From positions 238,759-302,758 of the forward strand of contig NZ_JAPFGA010000004.1 of NCBI RefSeq assembly GCF_026241135.1: DNA of 64,000 nt. Direction: 5' to 3'. Below are positions 26,598 to 36,051 of this stretch, in pieces. The translations under genes and the position numbers were made by a program. Under the pieces are notes generated by a model. It had not been told where the DNA came from. It did not search any database and saw nothing but the letters and a program-made list of their open reading frames with translations. Origin of the DNA: Galbibacter kalidii (GTDB lineage Bacteria; Bacteroidota; Bacteroidia; Flavobacteriales; Flavobacteriaceae). Position 1 is the first letter of the stretch. Every line of letters begins with the position of its first letter.

Positions 26598-27461
26598 ATG
26601 CGGAATAATATTATCATAGTTTTTGTTTTGTTCTTGTTTGTTTCCTGTGGGTTGAATTCCGGAGAGGAAGAAAACGCAGTAGCAAGAGTAGGAGAGACTT
26701 ATTTATTGGAAGCTGAAGTGGGAAAATTGCTGGATGAAAAAACATCCAAGGACGATAGTATAATAATAGTAAACCATTATATTAGAAATTGGGCACAACA
26801 GCAAATACTGCTGGAAAGGGCACAAATGAATTTGCCGGAAATAAAGCAGTCTGAGTTTGAAGCGCTGGTCAGACAATATAAGGCAGACCTCTATTCCAAT
26901 GCCTACAAGGAAGCCCTGGTGTCTCAGTCGATGGACACTGCTGTGTCTGATGAGGTTCTCGAGGCGTATTACGAAGAAAATAAGGTTAATTTTAAGTTGA
27001 ATGAAGATTTGCTAAGATTGAGGTACATCAATGTTGCCAAAGATTATACCGAACTAAATGCCGTACGGAATGCCTTCAGAAGATATAATGAACAAGACAA
27101 AGCTTATTTGTATAATTCTACACTTAAGTTTAAGTCTTATTCTTTCGAAGATTCCACTTGGGTAAAATCATCGAATGTTATTAAGCAAATTCCGGGACTT
27201 AATACTGATAACAGTCATCGATACCTAAAAAAATCATATTTTTTTGAGCTTTCCGATTCTTTAGAAGTATATTTGGTGATTGTTAATGAAGTGCTTGGCC
27301 GTAGTGAAACGGCTCCTTTGGAATACGTAAAGCCTACGGTGAGAAAGATTATCTTGAACAAGAGAAAACTTGAATTTATCAGAAACCTTGAGAAAGACCT
27401 TTTGGATGAAGCCACTCGTAATAAAGAGTTTGAAATATTTGATGAGAAGAAAAAGCAGTAA
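26598..27461 (+). CDS. Lipoprotein, SurA/PrsA-like peptidyl-prolyl isomerase relative
   Basis: A 287-residue exported protein: signal IIIVFVLFLFVSC with lipobox Cys17. The body resembles the N-terminal SurA_N-type chaperone region (VARVGETYLLEAEVGKLLDEK..., ILLERAQMNLPEIKQSEFEALVRQYKADLYSNAYKEALV) followed by a segment where a parvulin domain would be, but without a convincing parvulin signature. It probably acts as a periplasmic chaperone in outer-membrane protein traffic. The neighbour 10 bases downstream is a true SurA, so the pair likely functions together. Confidence 0.78.
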   Translation: MRNNIIIVFVLFLFVSCGLNSGEEENAVARVGETYLLEAEVGKLLDEKTSKDDSIIIVNHYIRNWAQQQILLERAQMNLPEIKQSEFEALVRQYKADLYSNAYKEALVSQSMDTAVSDEVLEAYYEENKVNFKLNEDLLRLRYINVAKDYTELNAVRNAFRRYNEQDKAYLYNSTLKFKSYSFEDSTWVKSSNVIKQIPGLNTDNSHRYLKKSYFFELSDSLEVYLVIVNEVLGRSETAPLEYVKPTVRKIILNKRKLEFIRNLEKDLLDEATRNKEFEIFDEKKKQ

Positions 27462-27471
27462 AAATATTGAG

Positions 27472-28944
27472 ATGAAGAAAATATTGTATATAGCGGGATG
27501 TTTGTTGATGGGTGTTGTAAGTCCGCTTATGGCACAAGAAGAAGAAACAGTCGATACATTGACAACCACCACCATAAACGAACTGGTGGTTGATGTTGAT
27601 AATAATGAATCCATAGTTGATACTGCTGTTAAGGCTGTGGATACTGTCACGACCCAGACCATGCGTGAAAAAGTGGATGGGGTTTCTGCGGTAGTAGGGG
27701 ATTATGTGATTCTGGAATCAGATATCGATAAGAGTTTTATCGATATGCAAACACAAGGGGTTTCCATAAAAAATATTACCCGTTGTCAGGTATTGGGAAG
27801 ATTAATGGAAGATAAGCTCTATGCCCACCAAGCTGTTCAGGACAGTATCCTGATTTCAGATGCGGAGGTAAACGCAACTGTCGATCGACAGTTGAATTTC
27901 TTAGTGAGTGAAATTGGCTCTATGGAGAAAGTGTTGACGTTTTACCGCAAGGAAGATGAGCAAAGTTTTAGGGAGGAGTTATTCGATATCGTTAAAGCAC
28001 AGCAATTATCGCAAAGAATGCAAGCGAAAATTGTGGAGGAGATCGAAATCACTCCGGAAGAGGTAAGACAATGGTATAACAAACTTTCAGAAGATGAATT
28101 GCCGGTATTTGGTGATGAGGTAGAGATCGCTCAAATCGTAAAAATCCCGGAACCGAGTGAGGCAGAAATTGAAAAAACGATCAATAAACTGAAAGAATAC
28201 AAACGCGATGTCGAGGAGAATGGTTCGAGTTTTGCTATCAAGCAGACCTTATATTCTGATGATCCTGGAAAATCTCAAAACAATGGGATTATTAAGCTCT
28301 CCAAGAATAGTGGATTTGTTCAGGAATTCAAAGATGTTGCTTTCAGTACAAAAGAAGGAGAAATATCAGAGCCTTTTAAATCGGAGTTTGGGTATCATAT
28401 CATTTACGTAGAAAGGATAAGAGGACAGGAACGCGATGTGAGACATATTTTATTGCGTCCGGAAATTTCTAATGAGGCTATTGAAGAAACCAAACAAGAA
28501 TTGGATAGCATCCGTGCCAAAGTGATGGCTGGTGAATTTACCTTTGCCGAAGCGGCGAGGAATTTTTCAGATCAAAAAGAAACCCGTTTTGACGGAGGGG
28601 TGTTGCGTAATCCGGAGACATTCGATACCAAATTCGAGTTGACCAAGATGGATCCCACACTTTACAGTCAGATAAGCAATTTGCAAGGGGATGAGATATC
28701 TCAACCCTTGGAGGAGGAGACGCGTACCGGAGTTCAGTTTAAATTGTTGAAAATAATAAACCGTTATAAATCGCATAAGGCAGATTATTCGCAAGATTAC
28801 GTTAAGATTAAGGAGTTGGCCCTAAGGGAAAAACAGATCGACGAAATTGCTAAATGGATGGACGAGAAGATAAAGGAAACCTACATCAATGTAGCTCCGG
28901 ATAGCAGGGATTGTGACTTTGCGAATAACTGGCTAAAAAAATAA
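27472..28944 (+). CDS. surA: Periplasmic peptidyl-prolyl isomerase/chaperone SurA
   Basis: A 490-residue protein. MKKILYIAGCLLMGVVSPLMAQ is a signal peptide; start ATG 27472 is chosen over a longer open frame because it is followed by this signal and lies 10 bases after the previous stop. The SurA_N region (VDGVSAVVGDYVILESDIDKSFIDMQ) is followed by two parvulin (PPIC) domains: EIAQIVKIPEPSE... with GFVQEFKDVAFSTKEGEISEPFKSEFGYHIIYVE, and RHILLRPEI... with the SDQKETRFDGG segment. Assists outer-membrane protein folding. Confidence 0.92.
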   Translation: MKKILYIAGCLLMGVVSPLMAQEEETVDTLTTTTINELVVDVDNNESIVDTAVKAVDTVTTQTMREKVDGVSAVVGDYVILESDIDKSFIDMQTQGVSIKNITRCQVLGRLMEDKLYAHQAVQDSILISDAEVNATVDRQLNFLVSEIGSMEKVLTFYRKEDEQSFREELFDIVKAQQLSQRMQAKIVEEIEITPEEVRQWYNKLSEDELPVFGDEVEIAQIVKIPEPSEAEIEKTINKLKEYKRDVEENGSSFAIKQTLYSDDPGKSQNNGIIKLSKNSGFVQEFKDVAFSTKEGEISEPFKSEFGYHIIYVERIRGQERDVRHILLRPEISNEAIEETKQELDSIRAKVMAGEFTFAEAARNFSDQKETRFDGGVLRNPETFDTKFELTKMDPTLYSQISNLQGDEISQPLEEETRTGVQFKLLKIINRYKSHKADYSQDYVKIKELALREKQIDEIAKWMDEKIKETYINVAPDSRDCDFANNWLKK

Positions 28945-28950
28945 GTTTGA

Positions 28951-29904
28951 ATGTCCGACGTTACCGCTGTAGAAAATCTGGTTAAAAAACACACTGCCCT
29001 AAAACAAGAAATTGCAAAAGTAATCATTGGACAGGAGCAGGTGATCGACGAGATCCTATTGTCGATCTACTCAGGAGGTCATGCCCTTTTGATAGGAGTC
29101 CCCGGTTTGGCAAAAACCTTGATGGTAAACACCATCGCTACAGCTTTAGGACTCAAATTTAAAAGAATTCAATTTACACCCGATTTGATGCCCAGTGATA
29201 TCCTCGGGAGTGAGATACTGGATAATAACCGGGAATTTAAATTCCTGAAAGGACCGGTCTTTGCCAATATTATTTTGGCAGATGAGATCAACAGAACACC
29301 TCCCAAGACGCAATCGGCTTTGCTTGAAGCTATGCAGGAACGTGCTGTGACGGTTGCGGGGAATCACTATAAACTGGATCTGCCTTATTTTGTTTTGGCT
29401 ACACAAAACCCGATCGAACAGGAAGGAACCTATCCTTTACCGGAGGCGCAATTAGACCGTTTTATGTTTGCTATCGAACTTGATTATCCTTCTTTTGAAG
29501 AAGAAGTAGAGGTGGTAAAAGCAACAACAGCAGACGAAGTACAGGGAGTAAATCCCTTGTTCACAGCAAACGAAATTATAGATATCCAACATTTGGTACG
29601 GCGCGTACCGGTAGCGGATAATGTGGTGGAATACACCGTGAAATTGGTGGGAAAAACAAGGCCGGGGAGTGAACTCGCCACCGAAATGGTAAATCATTAC
29701 GTAGATTGGGGAGCGGGGCCACGTGCTTCACAAAACCTCATATTGGCAGCAAAAGCCCATGCAGCAATCAATGGGAAATACTCTCCCGATATTGAAGATA
29801 TTCAAGCAGTAGCATTCGGGATTTTAAGACATCGGGTTTTAAAAAACTACAAAGCCGATGCTGAAGGCATTTCCGTAGAAAAGATCATTAGTTCGCTTTT
29901 TTAA
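28951..29904 (+). CDS. MoxR-family AAA+ ATPase
   Basis: A 317-residue AAA+ protein. Walker A GVPGLAKT, Walker B with the typical ILADEINRTPPKTQSALLEAMQE, and sensor I ATQNPIEQEGTYPLPEAQLDRF are all MoxR hallmarks. MoxR ATPases act as chaperones for metal or cofactor insertion and often pair with a VWA-domain protein; none lies beside it here. It is 6 bases downstream of surA, so it belongs to the same transcription unit. Confidence 0.93.
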   Translation: MSDVTAVENLVKKHTALKQEIAKVIIGQEQVIDEILLSIYSGGHALLIGVPGLAKTLMVNTIATALGLKFKRIQFTPDLMPSDILGSEILDNNREFKFLKGPVFANIILADEINRTPPKTQSALLEAMQERAVTVAGNHYKLDLPYFVLATQNPIEQEGTYPLPEAQLDRFMFAIELDYPSFEEEVEVVKATTADEVQGVNPLFTANEIIDIQHLVRRVPVADNVVEYTVKLVGKTRPGSELATEMVNHYVDWGAGPRASQNLILAAKAHAAINGKYSPDIEDIQAVAFGILRHRVLKNYKADAEGISVEKIISSLF

Positions 29905-30200
29905 CGAATTTATGCCCATACGCCGGAAACACGGTGTTAAGAATACACTATTTTTTTAACAAAATCATACTTCTTTGACCCTCAATCAACTTGGTTTTTT
30001 GTAAAGATGTTTTTAAAAAACACTAAAATTGATTGAATCCTAAAAAACACCCTTTTTTATTGAATTAATGGGGGGCGGGCGTATGTTTTAATGATTATTT
30101 TCAAAAAAATCTTTTGTAGATGAATGTTTTCTTAAAAACTTTAATAACTCTGTGGTTTTTCGTAATTTCGCAGGACTTTCAATTTAAATAAAATACAAAT

Positions 30201-32471
30201 ATGGCTTTTGATATTGATATGATAAAGGAGGTCTATGCTTCCATGGCAGAACGGGTTGACAAAGCTCGTGAGCTTACCGGCAAGCCGTTGACCTTATCAG
30301 AAAAAATACTTTATTCCCACTTGTGGAATGGTAACCCAACCAAATCTTTTACCAGAGGAAAGGATTATGTTGATTTTGCTCCCGACAGAATTGCTTGTCA
30401 GGATGCGACTGCGCAAATGGCACTTTTACAATTTATGCATGCAGGAAAGCCAAAAGTGGCTGTACCAACTACAGTGCATTGTGACCACTTGATCCAGGCA
30501 AAAGTAGGGGCAAGTGCCGATTTGAAGCGTGCCAATGAAACAAGTAATGAAGTGTTCGATTTCCTCGAATCAGTATCAAATAAATACGGTATTGGTTTCT
30601 GGAAACCAGGAGCCGGGATTATTCACCAAGTGGTACTTGAAAATTATGCCTTCCCCGGAGGGATGATGATCGGAACTGACTCTCACACTGTGAATGCAGG
30701 TGGATTGGGAATGGTAGCCATTGGTGTTGGTGGTGCAGATGCCGTTGATGTTATGGCAGGAATGCCGTGGGAACTTAAATTCCCTAAATTGATCGGAGTA
30801 AAACTTACCGGAAAATTATCCGGATGGACTGCTCCTAAAGATGTGGTTTTGAAAGTGGCGGGAATCCTTACCGTGAAAGGTGGAACCGGAGCCATTGTTG
30901 AATATTTTGGTGAAGGAGCAACTTCAATGTCCTGTACCGGAAAAGGAACCATTTGTAATATGGGAGCTGAGGTAGGAGCTACGACTTCTACTTTTGGATA
31001 TGATGAGTCGATGGACAGATACCTTAGAGCGACTGATAGGGCCGATGTAGCCGATGCCGCTAATGAAGTAAAAGAATATCTGACTGCTGATGCTGAAGTG
31101 TATGCCAACCCTGAGCAATATTTTGACGAAGTAATCGAAATTAACCTTTCAGAATTAGAGCCTCACTTAAACGGGCCGTTTACGCCGGATTTGGCTACGC
31201 CAATCTCAAAAATGAAAGAAGCTGCCAAAAAGAACGACTGGCCTCTAAAAGTGGAGTACGGACTTATAGGTTCTTGCACCAACTCTTCTTATGAAGATAT
31301 TTCAAGGGCAGCTTCACTGGCAAAACAAGTGTCTGATAAAAAATTAAAGACAAAATCAAACTTTACGATCACACCGGGATCCGAGCAGGTGCGATACACT
31401 ATCGAAAGAGATGGATTTATTGACACTTTCGATAAAATCGGTGCCACGGTATTTGCGAATGCTTGTGGGCCTTGTATCGGTATGTGGGATCGTTATGGTG
31501 GAAATAAAGATGATCAAGATAAAAACACTATCGTTCACTCTTTCAACAGAAACTTTGCGAAAAGAGCCGATGGAAACCCAAATACAATGGCATTTGTAGG
31601 ATCTCCTGAATTGGTGACTGCAATCGCTATTTCTGGTCGATTGGATTTCAATCCGCTTACAGATAAATTGATTAATGAAGATGGAGAAGAAGTAATGCTT
31701 GACGAACCAAGAGGTTATGAATTGCCTCCTGAAGGGTTTGCTGTTGAAGATGCAGGTTATGTTGCTCCTGCTAAAGATGGTAGCGGTGTGCAAATAGCAG
31801 TTGCCGACACCTCTGAGCGTTTGCAGCTATTATCACCGTTCGCTCCTTGGGATGGTAAGAACATTACAGGGGCTAAATTGTTGATCAAAGCATTTGGCAA
31901 GTGTACCACAGACCACATTTCTATGGCCGGGCCATGGTTGCGTTTCCGTGGACACTTAGACAATATTGCCAACAACACATTAATTGGAGGTGTAAATGCT
32001 TACAACCAGAAAACCAACTTTGTTAAAAATCAGTTGACAGGGGAGTATGGAGGTGTTCCGGATGTACAACGTGAATACAAAGCTGCAGGAGTGTCTACAG
32101 TAGTAGTAGGAGACCACAACTATGGAGAAGGGTCTTCTCGTGAGCACGCGGCGATGCAACCACGTCATTTGGGAGTAAAAGTGGTATTGGTAAAATCGTT
32201 TGCTCGTATTCACGAAACAAACCTTAAAAAACAAGGGATGTTAGCTTTGACCTTTGCAAATGAAGCAGATTACGATAAAATTCAAGAAGATGATACTTTC
32301 AACTTTGTGGATTTGGAGAACTTTGCGCCTGATACGCCGATAACCATCGAATTGGTTCACGCAGACGGTTCAAAAGATACGATTATAACAAACCATACAT
32401 ATAATGAAGGACAAATAGCATGGTATAAAGCAGGATCTGCATTAAACCTTATTAAAGCACAAAATGCTTAA
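30201..32471 (+). CDS. acn: Aconitate hydratase (mitochondrial type)
   Basis: A 756-residue [4Fe-4S] enzyme of the TCA cycle, converting citrate to isocitrate. Cluster ligands are visible as the [12 protein letters not shown] cysteine and the [12 protein letters not shown] pair. [23 protein letters not shown] is the swivelling-domain substrate loop. The length, [13 protein letters not shown] and overall order fit the mitochondrial-type AcnA-related subfamily rather than AcnB. A 296-base gene-free leader (29905-30200) precedes it; I see no riboswitch or convincing promoter there. Confidence 0.96.
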   Translation: MAFDIDMIKEVYASMAERVDKARELTGKPLTLSEKILYSHLWNGNPTKSFTRGKDYVDFAPDRIACQDATAQMALLQFMHAGKPKVAVPTTVHCDHLIQAKVGASADLKRANETSNEVFDFLESVSNKYGIGFWKPGAGIIHQVVLENYAFPGGMMIGTDSHTVNAGGLGMVAIGVGGADAVDVMAGMPWELKFPKLIGVKLTGKLSGWTAPKDVVLKVAGILTVKGGTGAIVEYFGEGATSMSCTGKGTICNMGAEVGATTSTFGYDESMDRYLRATDRADVADAANEVKEYLTADAEVYANPEQYFDEVIEINLSELEPHLNGPFTPDLATPISKMKEAAKKNDWPLKVEYGLIGSCTNSSYEDISRAASLAKQVSDKKLKTKSNFTITPGSEQVRYTIERDGFIDTFDKIGATVFANACGPCIGMWDRYGGNKDDQDKNTIVHSFNRNFAKRADGNPNTMAFVGSPELVTAIAISGRLDFNPLTDKLINEDGEEVMLDEPRGYELPPEGFAVEDAGYVAPAKDGSGVQIAVADTSERLQLLSPFAPWDGKNITGAKLLIKAFGKCTTDHISMAGPWLRFRGHLDNIANNTLIGGVNAYNQKTNFVKNQLTGEYGGVPDVQREYKAAGVSTVVVGDHNYGEGSSREHAAMQPRHLGVKVVLVKSFARIHETNLKKQGMLALTFANEADYDKIQEDDTFNFVDLENFAPDTPITIELVHADGSKDTIITNHTYNEGQIAWYKAGSALNLIKAQNA

Positions 32472-32492
32472 AAAACTTTGTAGGTAATTGAA

Positions 32493-32523
32493 AAAACTCC
32501 CGACTTATATCGGGAGTTTTTTT
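32493..32523 (+). terminator. Terminator after aconitase
   Basis: Stem AAAAACTCCCG / CGGGAGTTTTT with loop ACTTATAT, ending in a T run. Confidence 0.85.
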
Positions 32524-32536
32524 ATGGAACAAATCG

Positions 32537-33103
32537 ATGAAACTAAACAAAAACAAAATATTCAATCTATTACTCTTGGTAGTCATAGGTTTGATGTTTT
32601 TTCCTCCGGCCGATAGCAAATGGAATCTGAAGGTACATTTAAACAGGCTGTTTTCCTTTAGTCCATCGGTGGAAAAATTTGAAGACAGGAAAGTCTTAAG
32701 CGACTATCAATGGTCATTGATGAGCCTGGATGGGCAAAAGTATAGTTTTGAGAAGACTAAGGATAAGGTGGTTTTGGTCAACTTATGGGCTACTTGGTGT
32801 CCGCCTTGTGTAGCAGAAATGCCTTCCTTCCAGAAATTGTACAATGACTATAAGGATCGAGTAGCATTTTTGTTTGTCACCAATGAGGATCCGGAAAAAG
32901 CCCGTACCTTTCTAGAGAAGAACGCTTATGATCTCCCGGTCTATATCGCACTTGAAAAAGGTCCGGAACAAATACATTCTACTTCAATCCCCGCTAGCTA
33001 TCTGATCGGTAAAAACGCTAAGATCGTGATCGATGAAAAAGGGGCGGCGGATTGGAATAGTGATAAGCTAAGGGCGATCATAGACCAACTTTTGGAAGAA
33101 TGA
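32537..33103 (+). CDS. TlpA-like thioredoxin-family oxidoreductase
   Basis: A 188-residue membrane-anchored redox protein: one N-terminal hydrophobic segment (IFNLLLLVVIGLMFFPPA) then a thioredoxin fold with WATWCPPC (Cys88, Cys91) and the cis-proline SIPASYLIG. Predicted to face the periplasm and reduce disulfides, for example in cytochrome c maturation. It begins 13 bases after the aconitase terminator, so expression may depend on read-through. Confidence 0.9.
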   Translation: MKLNKNKIFNLLLLVVIGLMFFPPADSKWNLKVHLNRLFSFSPSVEKFEDRKVLSDYQWSLMSLDGQKYSFEKTKDKVVLVNLWATWCPPCVAEMPSFQKLYNDYKDRVAFLFVTNEDPEKARTFLEKNAYDLPVYIALEKGPEQIHSTSIPASYLIGKNAKIVIDEKGAADWNSDKLRAIIDQLLEE

Positions 33104-33267
33104 TTTGTAGTATTAAGCTGTAATTTAATCAGTTATATCCTTGGGGCAATATCTTGTAAAAAACTTTGATTTATTTTAATTTCTCTAAAAAAATTAAAGA
33201 TATTTGCGAATATGAAAATTATAGGTTTTCAAAAGGCAGTTTTATTACCAATTTTTTAATCTGTTAG

Positions 33268-34203
33268 ATGGAAAAAATATTGATTACCGGTGCGGGAGGG
33301 CAATTAGGCTCTGAGTTAACAATCGCTTTGGCAGAGGAATATGGAGCGGATGCCATCATCGCAACTGATATTAACGAAAAAGCAAAAGAAAAGTTTGATT
33401 ATTGCACTTTCGAGTTGTTGGATGTGTTGGATAGTGAACGTATGACGAAACTGGTAAAAGATTATCAAGTAACGCAGATATACCATTTGGCAGCTATTTT
33501 GTCGGCTGTTGGGGAGAAAAAACCGCTTTTCACATGGAAGCTGAATATGGATAGTCTGCTTCACGTTTTGGAGTTGGCAAAAGACGGTTTGATTCAAAAG
33601 GTGTATTGGCCTTCGTCTATTGCGATATTCGGAACACATACACCGATCGAGAACACCCCGCAACATACCGTAATGGATCCCACTACGGTCTATGGAATTT
33701 CAAAATTGGCCGGAGAACGTTGGTGTGAGTACTATCATCAAAAATATGGAGTTGATGTACGCAGTTTGCGCTATCCGGGATTGATTGGTTATAAATCTGC
33801 TGCCGGAGGTGGAACTACAGATTATGCCGTAAATATCTACAGATCGGCTATAAGTGGGGAAACTTTTGAGTGTTTTTTAGAGGAAGACACATACTTACCC
33901 ATGATGTACATGCCTGATGCTATTAAAGCCACACTACAATTGATGAAAGCCCCGAAAGAGGATATCAGTATCCGTTCTTCCTATAATATATCAGCTATTA
34001 GCTTTTCACCTGCTGATATTTATCAAAGTATAAAAAAACACTATCCGGATTTCAGAATCAGTTATAAACCTGATTTTAGACAAAAGATTGCAACTTCATG
34101 GCCCGATAGTATCGATGATACACAAGCGCGATTGGATTGGGATTGGCAAAATGATTTTGACCTTGATAAAATGACCGCCGATATTTTGAAGCATATTGCT
34201 TAA
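33268..34203 (+). CDS. SDR-type L-threonine 3-dehydrogenase
   Basis: A 311-residue extended short-chain dehydrogenase/reductase. The NAD-binding motif TGAGGQLG (residues 7-14), the NLAA-like HLAA(ILS) region, catalytic Ser116/117 in WPSSIAIFG, Tyr142 and Lys146 in VYGISK, and the RYPGLIG segment match the bacterial GalE-like threonine dehydrogenases known from flavobacteria. It oxidises L-threonine to 2-amino-3-oxobutyrate. A nested inverted repeat follows. Confidence 0.9.
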   Translation: MEKILITGAGGQLGSELTIALAEEYGADAIIATDINEKAKEKFDYCTFELLDVLDSERMTKLVKDYQVTQIYHLAAILSAVGEKKPLFTWKLNMDSLLHVLELAKDGLIQKVYWPSSIAIFGTHTPIENTPQHTVMDPTTVYGISKLAGERWCEYYHQKYGVDVRSLRYPGLIGYKSAAGGGTTDYAVNIYRSAISGETFECFLEEDTYLPMMYMPDAIKATLQLMKAPKEDISIRSSYNISAISFSPADIYQSIKKHYPDFRISYKPDFRQKIATSWPDSIDDTQARLDWDWQNDFDLDKMTADILKHIA

Positions 34204-34224
34204 AAGACATGTCGGCTAATAAAT

Positions 34225-34364
34225 AAAAAAGAGGTTGTCTAAAAAGATTGTTTTTTGTCAGTTCGAGCGCAGTCGAGAACTAAATGACTGTTGAAAGTCA
34301 GGAGGTTTCGACTGCGCTCAACCTGACATCCAGTTAAAATTACTTTTTATACAACCTCTTTTTT
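34225..34364. repeat. Nested inverted repeat: 14-base outer arms around family A copy 3
   Basis: Outer arms AAAAAAGAGGTTGT (34225-34238) and ACAACCTCTTTTTT (34351-34364) are exact inverse complements. Inside them is the family A repeat (34256-34328) with arms TGTCAGTTCGAGCGCAGTCG and CGACTGCGCTCAACCTGACA. It lies between the threonine dehydrogenase and tRNA-Leu, convergent, and should form a large bidirectional terminator. Confidence 0.8.
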
Positions 34365-34365
34365 G

Positions 34366-34448
34366 TACCGGGAATGGGAATCGAACCCACACGCCCAAAG
34401 GACACATGGCCCTCAACCATGCCTGTCTACCAGTTCCAGCACCCCGGT
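34366..34448 (-). tRNA. tRNA-Leu (GAG)
   Basis: Eighty-three bases on the minus strand, with the long variable arm of leucine tRNAs. Acceptor ACCGGGG pairs with TCCCGGT; the anticodon stem CATGG/CCATG encloses TTGAGGG with anticodon GAG. T-arm GTGGGTTCGATTCCCAT. CCA not encoded. Confidence 0.93.
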
Positions 34449-34507
34449 ATTTGTGTACTAAAATAGAAAAAGTTAAGCGCTTTGCTCAACTTTTTTCGAT
34501 AAATCTA

Positions 34508-34731
34508 GTGACTCGACTGGGGCTTCCTTCGACTGCGCTCAGGACAGGCTTCTCGCCAACAGGCTTTTCACCTTTTTTATAGCCCAACAACTTTTAAGTT
34601 GCAGTCTCCTACTACTTTTTTGTGACTCGACTGGGGCTTCCTTCAACTGCGCTCAGGACAGGCTTCTCGCCAACAGGCTTTTCACCTTTTTATAACCCAA
34701 CAACTTTTAAGTTGCAGTCTCCTACTTTTTC
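34508..34731 (-). repeat. Two tandem chimeras of tRNA-Lys 3' end and palindromic repeat
   Basis: Two units, beginning at 34508 and 34622 with periods of 114 and 110 bases, precede the tRNA-Lys 3' end. On the minus strand each ends AAGCCCCAGTCGAGTCAC, exactly the last bases of tRNA-Lys plus one. This is preceded by CCTGAGCGCAGTCGAAGG (or CAGTTGAAGG), a piece of the family A palindrome in place of the T-loop sequence. The remaining 60 bases are shared between units. Confidence 0.85.
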
Positions 34732-34732
34732 G

Positions 34733-34805
34733 TGACTCGACTGGGGCTCGAACCCAGGACCCTCTCCTTAAAAGGGAGATGCTCTACCAACTGAGCTATC
34801 GAGTC
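34733..34805 (-). tRNA. tRNA-Lys (TTT)
   Basis: Seventy-three bases on the minus strand. Acceptor GACTCGA pairs with TCGAGTC; the anticodon stem TCTCC/GGAGA encloses CTTTTAA with anticodon TTT. D-arm GCTCAGTTGGTAGAGC and T-arm CCTGGGTTCGAGCCCCAG are canonical. The open frame that runs through it (SIAQLVEHLPFKERV...) is the familiar false translation of a tRNA. Confidence 0.95.
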
Positions 34806-34813
34806 TAAAATAA

Positions 34814-34838
34814 AATAATAGCCTCGAAGGCTATTATT
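34814..34838 (-). terminator. Hairpin upstream of tRNA-Lys
   Basis: AATAATAGCCT (34814-34824) and AGGCTATTATT (34828-34838) form an 11-base stem with a 3-base loop. On the minus strand it is followed by TTATTTTA, so it could stop transcripts arriving from the defence operon before they enter tRNA-Lys. Confidence 0.6.
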
Positions 34839-34886
34839 GGTTATGTTTTCGATTTGGTTTGTGAGGCAAAAACCTGTCCAAATATA

Positions 34887-35040
34887 GTGACCTAGCTGGG
34901 GCTTCTTTCGGCTACGCTCAGGATAACTTCTCGCCAACAAGGTTTTCACTTTGTTGAACTCCGCAGCTTTTAACTTACGACCTTCAACTTTTAGTGAACC
35001 CATTGGAACAAAACTCGAACTCTCTTTTGGAAGATTTAAG
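34887..35040 (-). repeat. Diverged third tRNA-end/palindrome chimera
   Basis: On the minus strand it reads AGTGAAAACCTTGTTGGCGAG...CCTGAGCGTAGCCGAAAGAAGCCCCAGCTAGGTCAC, aligning with the two tandem units at 34508-34731 but with several changes. A second tRNA-end-like piece (GAGTTCGAGTTTTGTTCC...GGTTCACT) lies at its 5' side. This looks like a decayed tRNA pseudogene joined to a repeat. Confidence 0.6.
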
Positions 35041-35340
35041 AAAATTATCCTCAATTAAAGGCAAATAATACTTTTCGTAAATCTTTCAATCAAAGTGTTA
35101 TGCTGCTGTCCTTATCACGAGCTCACTATTTTTTTAATAGTGGTGCAAATGTATTTTGTTTTTAGTTATTTTAAAAATTTATTTACCGATTTTTTTTGTA
35201 ATAAAAAAGGAATATTAAAAATAGCTTACAGTGAGTAATTTACAAAATGGGCTATCGTTGTAGGTGACGATTTAGTAATCCTGTTACTATCATCAAACAT
35301 TTGTCATATAAGTCTCTTTTTCATTCACATCTACTACAAA

Positions 35341-36051
35341 TCATATCAATGACATTTCGAGTCTTTCTTTCCATTTTTTCCAGTCTGGCATGATTGCTTC
35401 TTGCAAATCATAAAATGCTCGGGTATGATTGTGGTGAATCAAATGGCATAATTCATGAATAATAACATATTCAATACTTCCTTTAGGAGCTTTTATCAAT
35501 TCAGGGTTTAAAATAACCTTGCCTTTAGGAGTACAGCTCCCCCAGCGAGTGGACATTTGTCTGATTTGAAGCTCAGGTTCATCAATCTCAAATCTCTTAA
35601 AAAGCAGAATTGTCTTTTTCAATGTTTCCTCAAAATGAACAAAAGCCTTTTCTCTATACCACTCAGATAATAGATTCTTGACGGATGCATTATGCTTTTT
35701 CAATACTAATAATCTTCCTCTAAATAACTTTACTTCATTAATTTCCGACTTTTCTATTCTAAGTTTATATTGTCTACCTAAATAGAGATGAGTTTCTCCA
35801 TTAACATATTTCCGTGGTGGTGTTAATGGTTGATAAGATAGAAATCCAAGCTGCTGCTTAATGATCCAAGGTGCTTTTTCCCTGAGTTTGGCTTTCAGTT
35901 TTTCTTCCGTAGTATCATACGGAGCAATCACCTTTACTTTACAATTGGGGTACACCCGAATACCAAGGGTTTTGCGATCCTGGTAAGAGAGTTCAAAGTT
36001 GATTTTTCTCGAACCAAATTCTATAGATTGTATGTTAACCGTTTCAGACAT
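35341..36051 (-). CDS. YgjP-type M48-like metallopeptidase of the R-M locus
   Basis: A 236-residue zinc-metallopeptidase-like protein of the YgjP/DUF45 family. The zincin motif HELCH (199-203) with a further His (IHHNHT) and the STRWGSCTPKGKVILNPELI block are characteristic. YgjP-like proteins are frequently encoded in type I restriction loci; their role is unproven. Its start overlaps hsdR by 8 bases and it is the last gene of the operon. Confidence 0.9.
   Translation of the reverse strand: MSETVNIQSIEFGSRKINFELSYQDRKTLGIRVYPNCKVKVIAPYDTTEEKLKAKLREKAPWIIKQQLGFLSYQPLTPPRKYVNGETHLYLGRQYKLRIEKSEINEVKLFRGRLLVLKKHNASVKNLLSEWYREKAFVHFEETLKKTILLFKRFEIDEPELQIRQMSTRWGSCTPKGKVILNPELIKAPKGSIEYVIIHELCHLIHHNHTRAFYDLQEAIMPDWKKWKERLEMSLI

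Noticed and set aside
34508..34731. Possible CRISPR array
   Set aside because: Only two or three long units, the repeats are over 100 bases with no unique spacers, and they contain tRNA ends.
34722..35054. Minus-strand open frame of 110 codons containing SIAQLVEHLPFKERV...
   Set aside because: It runs through tRNA-Lys and the repeat units; this peptide is the well-known false translation of a tRNA.
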